DNA of 15,156 nucleotides, taken from NCBI GenBank assembly GCA_044433305.1, contig JAWXTS010000039.1, positions 1 to 15,156 of the forward strand, in the 5' to 3' direction. The position numbers and the translations under genes are program-made. Source of the stretch: JAWXTS01 sp044433305. GTDB lineage: Bacteria > Bacteroidota > Bacteroidia > Bacteroidales > Rikenellaceae. Numbering within the stretch: the first letter of the stretch is position 1; the number at the start of each line of letters is the position of its first letter. The notes under the pieces are model-generated. The model had not been told where the DNA came from, searched no databases, and worked only from the letters and a program-made list of their open reading frames with translations. This document shows, one piece after another, positions 1 to 6,727 of this stretch.

Positions 1-457
1 TACCATTATCTATATAGTCGCCCTTGTGGTCTATATAGCACAAGCCAGTTATAGTCTCTAGTGGCTCGTGGTTCAGGTATTTATGAAATTCTATCTCGCC
101 CTCGCCACGGAACACATGGTTTATGAAGTTGTTACGTTTTAAGAACTCGTGGTTGTTGCCGTTGAACTCTGGACCTCCAAGCACTATCACAACCTCGGGT
201 AGTAGTGCCTTGATTCTCTGGCAGATGTTGATGACAATGTCGTGATTAAACAGCCATAGTGTAGCGGCCACAATGCTAGGTCGACTAGCATATAGCTCTT
301 TGGTAATTAGAAATATATCGCTGTTTATGGTGCCGCTAACCTTCTTCCATGTGTACTTATCGTCCCTTCTGCACGCATGTATTGCAGGCAAGGCAAGAGA
401 CGAATGAGAGTAAGAAGCGTTGATGTCTAACCAAACTAGATTTTTGTCCTTTGTCAT
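1..457 (-). CDS. B12-binding radical SAM protein, N-terminal part (cut by window edge)
   Basis: Reading leftward from an ATG at 455-457 gives 152 open codons that run off the window, so the C-terminal part is missing. The protein begins MTKDKNLVWLDINASYSHSS, an opening typical of cobalamin-binding-domain radical SAM proteins of Bacteroidota. Further on are a VLGGPEF segment and a FRGEGEIEF segment, both characteristic of the Rossmann-like B12-binding domain in this superfamily. The radical SAM Cys cluster (CxxxCxxC) normally lies downstream of this domain and would be outside the window, so the radical SAM half is inferred, not seen. The substrate is unknown for this group. The gene is divergent from the ATP-grasp operon. 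A possible -7 box (CAAAAGTA on the plus strand at 477-484) lies just upstream, without a convincing -33 box. Confidence 0.75.
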   Translation of the reverse strand, partial: MTKDKNLVWLDINASYSHSSLALPAIHACRRDDKYTWKKVSGTINSDIFLITKELYASRPSIVAATLWLFNHDIVINICQRIKALLPEVVIVLGGPEFNGNNHEFLKRNNFINHVFRGEGEIEFHKYLNHEPLETITGLCYIDHKGDYIDNG

Positions 458-803
458 AACTATATTTAAACTACTACAAAAGTAATATAAATATATATTA
501 TGTGTCTACATTGAATAATTTTTCTCTAAATACCTAGAAGATGATGTAAGCCACAAATTAGAATTATTAACAATTTTGTGCTTAAGTACTTGTTTGTGCT
601 GTGTTTTTATATGTCATTTTGCTTATCTGATTTCAGATTTATAGTGTACTATTTTTGTTATGAATGTTTACAAAGTATTTACATTGCCTAGGTACATATC
701 CGTATAACTTTGTTTCTTGTAGATGCACCTTTGGCTGATATGATAAGAGGACGTTTGCTATTTTGAGATATAAATTTATTAAGCCCTGAAAATAAAGTAA
801 GTT
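458..803. other. AT-rich intergenic region between divergent genes
   Basis: This 346-bp stretch separates the radical SAM gene from the ATP-grasp operon. I see no coding potential of note. It holds a possible -7 box for the leftward gene (477-484), a candidate promoter for the rightward operon (684-712), and a weak inverted repeat with 6-bp arms at 552-557 and 575-580 that is probably chance in AT-rich DNA. No tRNA, riboswitch or strong terminator was recognised. Confidence 0.5.
684..712 (+). promoter_or_regulatory. Candidate Bacteroidota promoter of the ATP-grasp operon
   Basis: TAACTTTG at 705-712 matches the TAnnTTTG -7 consensus. A TTG at 684-686 lies 18 bp upstream, slightly closer than the usual 19-20 bp. 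Transcription would start near 718, giving a leader of about 85 nt before the ATG at 804. The short spacing makes this a moderate call. Confidence 0.35.
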
Positions 804-2126
804 ATGGAGAAATTAATTGAAAGTAGAGAAACAGTAAACAAATGGATGGAGCGATTCGGAGTTCGATTCGGAGTATATAAGAACGGCGTCTTTAATGAGC
901 AGATATTTCCGTTTGATTCTATTCCACGTGTAATATCTAGCAGCGACTGGGAGATGCTTAATGCTGGCCTTATTCAGCGTGTCGATGCGTTGAATATGTT
1001 TCTTTATGACATATACCATGATAAAAATATCATCAAAGATGGTATTATTCCCGAGGAGTTTATCTACTCTTCTAAGGACTATCTTCCCGAGTGTGAGGGT
1101 ATAACACCATCAAAAAAAATATATTCTCATATCTCAGGTATAGACTTGGTGCAGGGTAAGGATGGTAGCTGGTTTGTGCTTGAGGATAATCTGCGCATAC
1201 CTTCTGGTGCCTCATATCCTATGATTGCACGCACCATAACACGTAAGGTGTCGCCAGAGACTTTCCAGAGCAATGCCATTGCCGACAATAGAAACTACTC
1301 GGTATTGTTGAAAGAGATGATGGACTATGTTAATGATTCGCGCGGACTAAACGTGATACTTACCCCGGGACGCTATAACTCGGCTTTCTTCGAGCATTCT
1401 TATTTTGCTGAGAAGGTTGGAGCAGTACTTGCCTTCCCTGGTGATTTGGTTGTCGAGAATGATATGCTTTATTACTATGGTCTTTATAACAAGAAACAAA
1501 GGGTGGGCGCGATATATCGCCGTATCTCAGATGATTATCTTGACCCTATGTGCTTCGAGGCTTCGTCTATGCTAGGTGTGCCAAATATCATGCAGGCTTA
1601 TGCTAAGGGTAATGTTGCTATTATCAACGGTCTTGGTAATGGTGTTGCCGATGATAAGGGAACTTATTATTTTGTTCCTAAGATGGTTGAATATTATCTT
1701 AATGAAAAACCAATTCTTCAGAACGCTCCGACATACTTACCTTATTATAAGGAAGATTATGATTATATACTTGCCAATATCGAGAAACTAGTTATTAAGG
1801 ATGTTAGCGAGGCAGGCGGCTATGGTGTTGTCTTTGGCAAGGACCTTTCGCCAGAGAAGCTCGCCGAGCTTAAGAATCTTATTGTCGAGAAGCCTCGTAG
1901 GTGGATTGCTCAGGAGGTTATAGACTTTAAGGACCTTGAGATTCTGGATGGCGATGGCACCGAGGTGGTAGAGCGCAAGGCCGACCTTAGAGCCTTTGTA
2001 GTTTCGGGAGAGACAACCAAAGTGTGGCGTAGTGGTCTTACTCGCTTCTCACGTGAGGAGGGTTCTTTTGTGGTCAATTCATCTCAGGGTGGCGGATTCA
2101 AGGACACTTGGATTATGACAGAATAG
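804..2126 (+). CDS. Circularly permuted ATP-grasp family protein (type 2, DUF404/DUF407 group)
   Basis: The 440-residue protein carries the hallmark LEDNLRIPSG motif (about residues 126-135), a FPFDSIPRVI segment near residues 35-44, an RKADLRAFV segment near the C-terminus and the family's closing VNSSQGGGFKDTW. These identify the circularly permuted ATP-grasp ligases that are nearly always encoded beside alpha-E and transglutaminase genes. The family is expected to form amide bonds through acyl-phosphate intermediates using ATP and Mg; the real substrate is unknown. No signal peptide is visible, so it should be cytoplasmic. An in-frame stop at 798-800 fixes the ATG at 804 as the first possible start. 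Relative to the usual family plan the N-terminus appears about 30-50 residues short, lacking the YDE...HY lead segment. It is the first gene of a five-gene run, and 33 A-rich bases separate its stop from the next gene. Confidence 0.88.
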   Translation: MEKLIESRETVNKWMERFGVRFGVYKNGVFNEQIFPFDSIPRVISSSDWEMLNAGLIQRVDALNMFLYDIYHDKNIIKDGIIPEEFIYSSKDYLPECEGITPSKKIYSHISGIDLVQGKDGSWFVLEDNLRIPSGASYPMIARTITRKVSPETFQSNAIADNRNYSVLLKEMMDYVNDSRGLNVILTPGRYNSAFFEHSYFAEKVGAVLAFPGDLVVENDMLYYYGLYNKKQRVGAIYRRISDDYLDPMCFEASSMLGVPNIMQAYAKGNVAIINGLGNGVADDKGTYYFVPKMVEYYLNEKPILQNAPTYLPYYKEDYDYILANIEKLVIKDVSEAGGYGVVFGKDLSPEKLAELKNLIVEKPRRWIAQEVIDFKDLEILDGDGTEVVERKADLRAFVVSGETTKVWRSGLTRFSREEGSFVVNSSQGGGFKDTWIMTE

Positions 2127-2160
2127 TTTCGATAATAGAAAAAATAAAAAAACATAAGTT

Positions 2161-2850
2161 ATGGTTTGCAAAATTATTACTGCCGACAAGGCAAATAGAT
2201 TATATTGGTTGGGCCGCTATGTAGAGCGTGTGTACATTAGCTTGCACCTGTTGCGCCGCTACTATGACAAAGTGCTAGATGGCGATAGCTTGGCCCTTTC
2301 AGAGTACTATCACTGCCTGAGCCTTTCGGGTGCCGAGAACGACGGCTTCGACTTGTCTCAGCTCTATGACAGAGATAATCTATACTCTATTGCTTCGAGC
2401 CTGAGTTGTGCCAACGATAACGGCATAGTCCTTAGACAAGATATTACCAGCGAGAGCTTGTCATACTTGCAGATGTCAGCCTCGATTCTTGGTGAGTGCT
2501 CTTCTCGCGGAGAGAAGAACATCACACTCTTGCAGCCTGTTACCGACTATATGCTAGCGTTCTTTGGTTCTATAGACGAGCGTGTATTTGACGATAGAAT
2601 CAGGAACATACTAAAAATAGGAAAGCTGATAGAGAACCTTGACCTACATATACGTTTCAATTATCAGTATTACCGTATAGAGGAGGTCTTTATGTCGCTG
2701 AAACAGTATTGTGTTCGCGAGTCTGCTATTATCGACTCTGTTTCTATTTCTCGCCTAGAGGAGCTTATTAATGAGGATAGCTACAACAATCAGCAGGCAG
2801 GATATAAAGATAATGTACTAGGGTATCTTAACTTCTTAATTAAAGTGTAG
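2161..2850 (+). CDS. Alpha-E domain protein (DUF403), compact form
   Basis: The 229-residue protein opens with TADKANRLYWLGRYVERVYI (about residues 7-26), which matches the LYWxGRYxER signature that starts alpha-E domain proteins. The rest is predicted mostly helical with no catalytic motif that I can see. Alpha-E proteins are obligate neighbours of the circularly permuted ATP-grasp ligase and are thought to work with it; their biochemical role is not established. The usual family length is about 310 residues, so this copy is about a quarter shorter. The stop codon is followed after a single base by the ATG of the transglutaminase gene, which suggests translational coupling. No signal peptide is present, so a cytoplasmic location is likely. 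Confidence 0.85.
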   Translation: MVCKIITADKANRLYWLGRYVERVYISLHLLRRYYDKVLDGDSLALSEYYHCLSLSGAENDGFDLSQLYDRDNLYSIASSLSCANDNGIVLRQDITSESLSYLQMSASILGECSSRGEKNITLLQPVTDYMLAFFGSIDERVFDDRIRNILKIGKLIENLDLHIRFNYQYYRIEEVFMSLKQYCVRESAIIDSVSISRLEELINEDSYNNQQAGYKDNVLGYLNFLIKV

Positions 2851-2851
2851 A

Positions 2852-3658
2852 ATGAGAAGATATAGATTTAGTTATCAGACTATTGTTAGATATGACAGAC
2901 TAGTTTCTAACCATGATTTTATGTTGCGATGTATGCCGCTAGACTACAAGCAGCAGCGACTTGTCGACGAACATATACACTTGTTGGGTGGGGCCGAGTA
3001 CCAGCGTTCTGAGGATAACTTTGGCAACACGATAGTCTATGGCTCGATGAAGCAAAAGCACGATATCTTTGTGGTTGCCGTGTGCGGTGTTGTCGACTGT
3101 TTGGAATATAAGGTTGAGGAAGAGAAGCCATCTCGTGTTTTTCTTTCTTCGACACCTAAGACCATGTGTACTTCGTATATGGCTTGCTGGGCTAATGAGG
3201 TGCCGTCTGAGGGTAGTTCGCTTGAGCAGGCTCTGGCATTGTCTTCTTATATAAGTAGTTATATGAGTTATGCTCCCAGTGTCACAAATACAGAGACTAC
3301 TGCGAGTGAGAGCTTTGAACTCAGACAAGGCGTATGTCAGGACTATTCTCATCTTCTTATATCACTGTGTCGCGAGCGAGGAATCTTGGCTCGTTATGTT
3401 GCAGGCTTTATGGCAGGCACAGGGGAGACTCATGCTTGGGTTGAGGTGCATTGCGAGGGCGCATGGTATGGCATAGATCCGACGCATAACACTCTTATCG
3501 AGTATGGATATGTCAAGGTTTCGCATGGCCGCGATGCTGCCGACTGCTCGGTGGTGAGGGGTATGCACCGTGGGCGTTCTGCTCAATCTACTCAAGTAAG
3601 GGTCATAGTGGAGCAATTAGATGCCCGTTATGATTATAGGGAGTTTCAAAGTATGTAA
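2852..3658 (+). CDS. Transglutaminase-like cysteine protease family protein
   Basis: The 268-residue protein has the N-terminal bacterial transglutaminase-associated beta domain (about residues 1-80, beginning with the RYRFSYQTIVRYD strand) followed by a transglutaminase-like core. The catalytic triad is visible: Cys162 in RQGVCQDYSHL, His194 in THAWVEV and Asp209 in YGIDPTHN. In this family the fold usually acts as a peptidase or amidase rather than a cross-linker, but the substrate here is unknown. No signal peptide is seen, so action in the cytoplasm with the ATP-grasp and alpha-E partners is inferred. The start is one base after the alpha-E stop. The next gene follows after 42 bp with no terminator between. 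Confidence 0.9.
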   Translation: MRRYRFSYQTIVRYDRLVSNHDFMLRCMPLDYKQQRLVDEHIHLLGGAEYQRSEDNFGNTIVYGSMKQKHDIFVVAVCGVVDCLEYKVEEEKPSRVFLSSTPKTMCTSYMACWANEVPSEGSSLEQALALSSYISSYMSYAPSVTNTETTASESFELRQGVCQDYSHLLISLCRERGILARYVAGFMAGTGETHAWVEVHCEGAWYGIDPTHNTLIEYGYVKVSHGRDAADCSVVRGMHRGRSAQSTQVRVIVEQLDARYDYREFQSM

Positions 3659-3700
3659 AATTTATTAATTTTGTATCATAAATAAAACAGTTATAGAATA

Positions 3701-4627
3701 ATGATAAAAGAAGTTGTATCAGTAGCATTACCTCTAGATGAACGTTTTATGGTACAAAAGAACGTTATATCTTCTGGAAGTTCATCCAAGAGGGTGTGTG
3801 TAGTTACTGGAACGCATGGTGATGAGCTTGAAGGCCAGTATGTGTGTTTCAAGCTTGCCAATATGCTTAAAGCGAATTTGGATAAGCTCGATGGCACCGT
3901 AGAAATCTACCCTGCGCTCAACCCACTTGGTATAGATACCATCTCGCGCGGTATCCCAGGTTTTGATTTGGATATGAATCGTATCTTCCCTGGTAGCACA
4001 GATGGTGCTATGGCAGAGAATGCAGCCTACCACATACTCGAAGATTTGAAGGGTGCCGATATGGTTATAGACATACACTCTAGTAATATCTTCTTGAGGG
4101 AGATGCCTCAGGTGCGTATCAACATCTCTGACTTTGAGACATTGGTGCCTAAGGCTGAGCTTCTGGGGGTCGACTTTATATGGGTGCACGAGTCGGCTAC
4201 GGTTCTAGAAGCCACCTTGGCTCATTCGCTGAACTCTACGGGTACTCCCTGCCTTGTTGTTGAGATGGGCGTAGGAATGAGGATAAACCACAGTATGGGC
4301 AACAACCTGTACGAGGGAATTTTGAACTTGCTTGCCAATATGGGCGTATGGAAGGGCGAAGTAGATAAGTCTGCTCTTGCCGAGTCTATTTTGTCTGTGG
4401 GCGATAAAGTGTCATTCTTGAATGCCGAAACCTCAGGTGTGTTTCTTACAGAGCACAAGACCTCGGCTGTGGTCGATAAGGGGGAGGAGATAGGCACTAT
4501 TGTAGACCCTTTGTCGGGAGATGTGCTAACACGCGTCATCTCGCCAGTGCATGGTTATATGTTTACCCTACGCGCTTATCCTATTGTTTATGAAGGCTCA
4601 TTGTTGGCCCGCATCCATGAACTCTAA
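3701..4627 (+). CDS. M14-like zinc deacylase/carboxypeptidase, succinylglutamate desuccinylase/aspartoacylase family (intact active site)
   Basis: The 308-residue protein shows a full zinc site and catalytic set: His39 and Glu42 in GTHGDELEG, His126 in VIDIHSSN, a substrate-binding DMNR motif at 91-94, and the probable general base Glu188 in LVVEMGVGM. The C-terminal 80 or so residues form the beta-sandwich (lipoyl-like) domain usual in this family, with the SPVHGYMF turn. Members remove acyl groups from N-acyl amino acids or cut C-terminal residues from peptides; the substrate here cannot be read from sequence. It follows the transglutaminase gene with a 42-bp gap and is followed after 14 bp by a paralog. 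A TAATTTTG at 3666-3673 could be an internal -7 box, but no -33 box is seen, so read-through from upstream is the simpler view. Confidence 0.88.
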   Translation: MIKEVVSVALPLDERFMVQKNVISSGSSSKRVCVVTGTHGDELEGQYVCFKLANMLKANLDKLDGTVEIYPALNPLGIDTISRGIPGFDLDMNRIFPGSTDGAMAENAAYHILEDLKGADMVIDIHSSNIFLREMPQVRINISDFETLVPKAELLGVDFIWVHESATVLEATLAHSLNSTGTPCLVVEMGVGMRINHSMGNNLYEGILNLLANMGVWKGEVDKSALAESILSVGDKVSFLNAETSGVFLTEHKTSAVVDKGEEIGTIVDPLSGDVLTRVISPVHGYMFTLRAYPIVYEGSLLARIHEL

Positions 4628-4641
4628 CCTTAAAGAAAAGA

Positions 4642-5577
4642 ATGAAAAAAGAGATACTATATAAGATGTCCTCACCATATAGGGACGATTTTAGAATCGA
4701 GGGCTATCGCTTTGGCGAGGGCGAGAAGGCTCTGGCTGTGGTTGGCTCTATACGTGGAGACGAGATTGAACAACAATATACATGTGCCTCTCTGGTCAAG
4801 GCTCTCAAAGAGCTAGAGCAGGGCGGGTCCTTGGTACCAGGTTACGAGATTTTGGTTATCCCATCAGTAAACCCTTCGTCTATGAATATAGGCAAGAGGT
4901 TTTGGTCTATGGATAATACAGATGTCAATCGTATGTTCCCAGGTTATGATAAGGGTGAGACTACACAGCGTATTGCCTCGGCACTTTTCGAGAGTGTCAA
5001 GGACTATAACTACGGCATACAGCTAGCTAGCTACTATATACCAGGTGAGTTTATCCCCCATGTGCGTATGCTTAAGACGGGCTATGAGCCTGAAAATGAG
5101 GCCTCTTACTTCGGCTTGCCTTATGTCTATGTCAAGGATGTAACTCCTTACGATACAGCTCTTTTGAACTACAACTGGCAGATTTGGCGCACCAAGGCTT
5201 TTTCTGTTTATACGGGACAGACCGATAAGATTGTTGAAGATAGTGTTTCTATGGCCATAGAGTCTTTGTTGCGTTTTATGGTTCACTTGGGTGTTCTAAC
5301 AACCTCTGTGCGCCCAGGTTACCTGTCGCAGGTTATTGTCAATGCTGATTTGGTGAGTGTTAAAACCAAATGTTCGGGATTGCTACGTAAGAAAAAACGC
5401 GCCAATGAGAGCGTTAGGCGTGGAGAACTGTTGGCCGAGGTCATAGATCCTTATGATGCTTCGGTGCGCGAGGAGATAGTTTCTCCCGTAAATGGCGTTA
5501 TATTCTTTAATCAGCAGAAGCCTCTTGTTATCGAAGGTGCTCGCGTGTTTCAGATAGTTGAAGAAAGCATGGTGTAA
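4642..5577 (+). CDS. Degenerate M14-like paralog (probable pseudoenzyme of the aspartoacylase/desuccinylase family)
   Basis: The 311-residue protein aligns along its whole length with the preceding gene: GSIRGDEIEQQ matches GTHGDELEG, TDVNRMFPG matches LDMNRIFPG, and the C-terminal SPVNGVIFF matches SPVHGYMF. Key active-site positions differ. Arg38 replaces the first zinc ligand His, Leu128 replaces the second His, and Tyr190 replaces the catalytic Glu by my hand alignment. Glu41 and the DVNR substrate motif (94-97) remain. Hydrolysis by the usual zinc mechanism is therefore unlikely. The reading frame is open and full length, so this is not a decayed gene but probably a maintained regulatory or structural partner of the neighbouring active enzyme. 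It is the last gene of the run and ends at the bidirectional terminator at 5605-5642. Confidence 0.85.
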   Translation: MKKEILYKMSSPYRDDFRIEGYRFGEGEKALAVVGSIRGDEIEQQYTCASLVKALKELEQGGSLVPGYEILVIPSVNPSSMNIGKRFWSMDNTDVNRMFPGYDKGETTQRIASALFESVKDYNYGIQLASYYIPGEFIPHVRMLKTGYEPENEASYFGLPYVYVKDVTPYDTALLNYNWQIWRTKAFSVYTGQTDKIVEDSVSMAIESLLRFMVHLGVLTTSVRPGYLSQVIVNADLVSVKTKCSGLLRKKKRANESVRRGELLAEVIDPYDASVREEIVSPVNGVIFFNQQKPLVIEGARVFQIVEESMV

Positions 5578-5593
5578 GCTCTGTTGAGCTGCC

Positions 5594-5662
5594 ACCTGAA
5601 AAATAAAAGAGCGTATTTCCATAATGGAGATACGCTCTTTTTATGAGTTGTTGTGAGTCTAC
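5594..5662. repeat. Terminator-containing direct repeat, copy 1
   Basis: These 69 nt match 6751-6822 with one substitution (G5598 versus A6755) and one 3-nt indel (an extra TTG in the other copy). The repeat contains a complete bidirectional terminator, and its right end copies the GTCTAC that covers the glyA stop codon in copy 2. Together the two copies flank the beta-barrel gene and the rod-shaped RNA candidate. Confidence 0.9.
5605..5642. terminator. Bidirectional intrinsic terminator between convergent genes
   Basis: A 12-bp stem (5609-5620 with 5626-5637, one G-T wobble) with a five-base loop is preceded by AAAA and followed by TTTTT, so it can work on both strands. It closes the M14-like operon on the plus strand and the beta-barrel gene on the minus strand. 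Confidence 0.85.
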
Positions 5663-5675
5663 TCCATCATGTTGA

Positions 5676-6365
5676 TTAGAATCCGATACCTAAACGAACT
5701 GAGAAGTTTCTAGTTTTAGGATTGTCGTCTCCTCCATTTTCATTAATTCCTATGAAGCCATTTTGGAAATTAAAATCTAGATTATACTTATTGTTAAACC
5801 AAACGCCAAGACCAACAGTCATACCTGCGTCATATGCTTTGTAGCTTTCCAGTTCGCCTAAACTGTAATATTCTAGAGTGTTTCCTTTTTCGTTACTATT
5901 GTCATCATCCTTAATGCAGTAGCTTCCAGCGTAATCGTATGAAGCATAACCTCCAACATGAATGTCAATTTTTAAATTGTTTGCAATTTCGTGTTTAAAG
6001 CCAAGATTTAATGGTGTCACCTGTACATTATGTGCCCATAGATCGTCTCTCAAAGACATGGCATCACCATCATAATATCCATCATAACTCATAATATATC
6101 CACGACTTCCTAGTCCTGCCTCCATGCCCCAGTATAAACCAGACTGAGAAAATTCTTTATGGAATCCATAGGCAACATTATAACCGATTTTCAGAGATGT
6201 TTCAGCTCCGTCTATATCATTATATTCCGAAAATGTACTTGCGTTAACACCTGCACGGATATAGGATATTGAATTAGAGTTGTTGTCCTTTGTTAGTAAT
6301 GTAGTTTGAGCTTGCACATATAATGAACATACTGCCATAAGTGCAATTAGTAATAATTTTTTCAT
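5676..6365 (-). CDS. Outer membrane beta-barrel protein of unknown function
   Basis: The 229-residue protein starts with a clear signal peptide (KK, hydrophobic LLLIALMAVCSLYV, cleavage near Ala19-Gln20). The mature part alternates polar and hydrophobic residues with many Tyr and Gly, as in small 8-10-stranded outer-membrane barrels (PorT-like / OMP beta-brl group). It ends in VRLGIGF, with the terminal Phe typical of barrel insertion signals. No transport or enzymatic role can be assigned. The gene is visibly more AT-rich than its neighbours, and it sits alone between the two copies of a duplicated terminator. Its likely promoter is at 6384-6415 on the minus strand, giving a leader of only about 13 nt. 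I chose this start because the signal peptide begins exactly there. Confidence 0.75.
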   Translation of the reverse strand: MKKLLLIALMAVCSLYVQAQTTLLTKDNNSNSISYIRAGVNASTFSEYNDIDGAETSLKIGYNVAYGFHKEFSQSGLYWGMEAGLGSRGYIMSYDGYYDGDAMSLRDDLWAHNVQVTPLNLGFKHEIANNLKIDIHVGGYASYDYAGSYCIKDDDNSNEKGNTLEYYSLGELESYKAYDAGMTVGLGVWFNNKYNLDFNFQNGFIGINENGGDDNPKTRNFSVRLGIGF

Positions 6366-6383
6366 GTTTTTTTAAGTTTGATT

Positions 6384-6415
6384 AAAAGTTATGTTTCCTT
6401 ATGTATGCGCACAAA
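6384..6415 (-). promoter_or_regulatory. Promoter of the beta-barrel gene
   Basis: On the minus strand TTTG (6412-6415) is followed 20 bp later by TAACTTTT (6384-6391), five of six conserved -7 positions. The start would be near 6378, only about 13 nt before the ATG codon at 6363-6365. Confidence 0.5.
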
Positions 6416-6435
6416 AAACGTGGACTATACTTTTA
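6404..6435 (+). promoter_or_regulatory. Weak candidate promoter for the rod-shaped RNA
   Basis: TACTTTTA (6428-6435) matches five of six conserved -7 positions, and TATG (6404-6407), one mismatch from TTTG, lies 20 bp upstream. Initiation would fall near 6438-6441, which is at the 5' end of the rod. It overlaps the divergent beta-barrel promoter. The call leans on this geometry more than on motif quality. Confidence 0.3.
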
Positions 6436-6436
6436 T

Positions 6437-6557
6437 TTGTGTTTTGAGGTCTTAGGATACCGTGCAATCAAATAATGAGTAAAGCCCACGAAAGAAACGT
6501 GGGCGTCTACACTTTACTCTTGATTGCGTGTGAAATTTCCTAAGTTTCAAAACACAA
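6437..6557 (+). ncRNA. Candidate structured non-coding RNA, rod-shaped (6S-like architecture)
   Basis: The 121 nt fold end to end into one interrupted rod. The helices are 6437-6447 with 6547-6557 (11 bp), 6451-6457 with 6538-6544 (7 bp), 6464-6471 with 6520-6527 (8 bp), 6477-6484 with 6512-6519 (8 bp) and 6485-6490 with 6498-6503 (6 bp, AAAGAAA loop). An asymmetric internal loop lies near 6458-6463 / 6528-6537. Several junction positions pair as G-U only if the plus strand is the RNA (6436/6558, 6448/6546, 6449/6545, 6462/6529, 6463/6528), which argues for plus-strand transcription. The long rod with a mid-helix bubble recalls 6S RNA, but I cannot confirm membership in a known family. A MITE-like DNA element is the main alternative. 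Confidence 0.5.
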
Positions 6558-6562
6558 GATAT

Positions 6563-6578
6563 AAAGCAAACGCTTTTT
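6563..6578 (+). terminator. Short hairpin with T-tract after the rod RNA
   Basis: AAAGC (6563-6567) and GCTTT (6572-6576) enclose an AAAC loop and are followed by TT. The stem is only 5 bp and AT-rich, so termination here would be weak. Its position directly after the rod makes it a plausible 3' end for that RNA. Confidence 0.3.
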
Positions 6579-6585
6579 ATGTGAT

Positions 6586-6626
6586 TTAGCATTACGTTTG
6601 TAGCATCATGCTACAAACATTGCTAA
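6586..6626. repeat. Palindrome/hairpin, 11-1-11 core
   Basis: The core 6596-6618 is a perfect inverted repeat with 11-nt arms (GTTTGTAGCAT / ATGCTACAAAC) around one base. An outer 6-bp pairing (6586-6591 with 6621-6626) extends it. It could be an operator bound by a dimeric regulator, or a hairpin in an RNA of either strand. It lacks an adjacent T-tract on either side, so it is not a clean terminator. Confidence 0.6.
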
Positions 6627-6695
6627 TGTAAGTTTTCAATAGTTTTTTTCTTTTATTTAACCATAGGCATAAGTTTTTTGATTTTTATATTATTA

Positions 6696-6727
6696 CAAAT
6701 ATAAATATATAATCTTGAAATAACAAA
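6696..6727 (-). promoter_or_regulatory. Leftward promoter match with no assigned gene
   Basis: Minus strand TTTG (6724-6727), 20-bp spacer, TATATTTG (6696-6703): a full consensus match. Transcripts would run through the palindrome and be antisense to the rod RNA before reaching the beta-barrel gene. The surroundings are very AT-rich, so chance is possible. Confidence 0.35.

Noticed and set aside
552..580. Inverted repeat in the 458-803 gap as a terminator or operator
   Set aside because: Arms are only 6 bp in very AT-rich DNA with a 17-nt loop, which is expected by chance.
2939..3352. 137-codon open frame on the minus strand inside the transglutaminase gene
   Set aside because: It is antisense to a gene with an intact catalytic triad, has no recognisable domain and an unlikely composition. 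The same applies to the antisense frame at 3782-4189.
3666..3673. Separate promoter for the M14-like genes
   Set aside because: The -7 box TAATTTTG is present, but there is no -33 TTTG at 19-20 bp, and no terminator precedes it. Kept only as a remark.
6401..6475. 24-residue plus-strand reading frame (MYAHKKRG...)
   Set aside because: It runs into the base-paired rod structure, has no ribosome-binding context, and is short enough to be chance.
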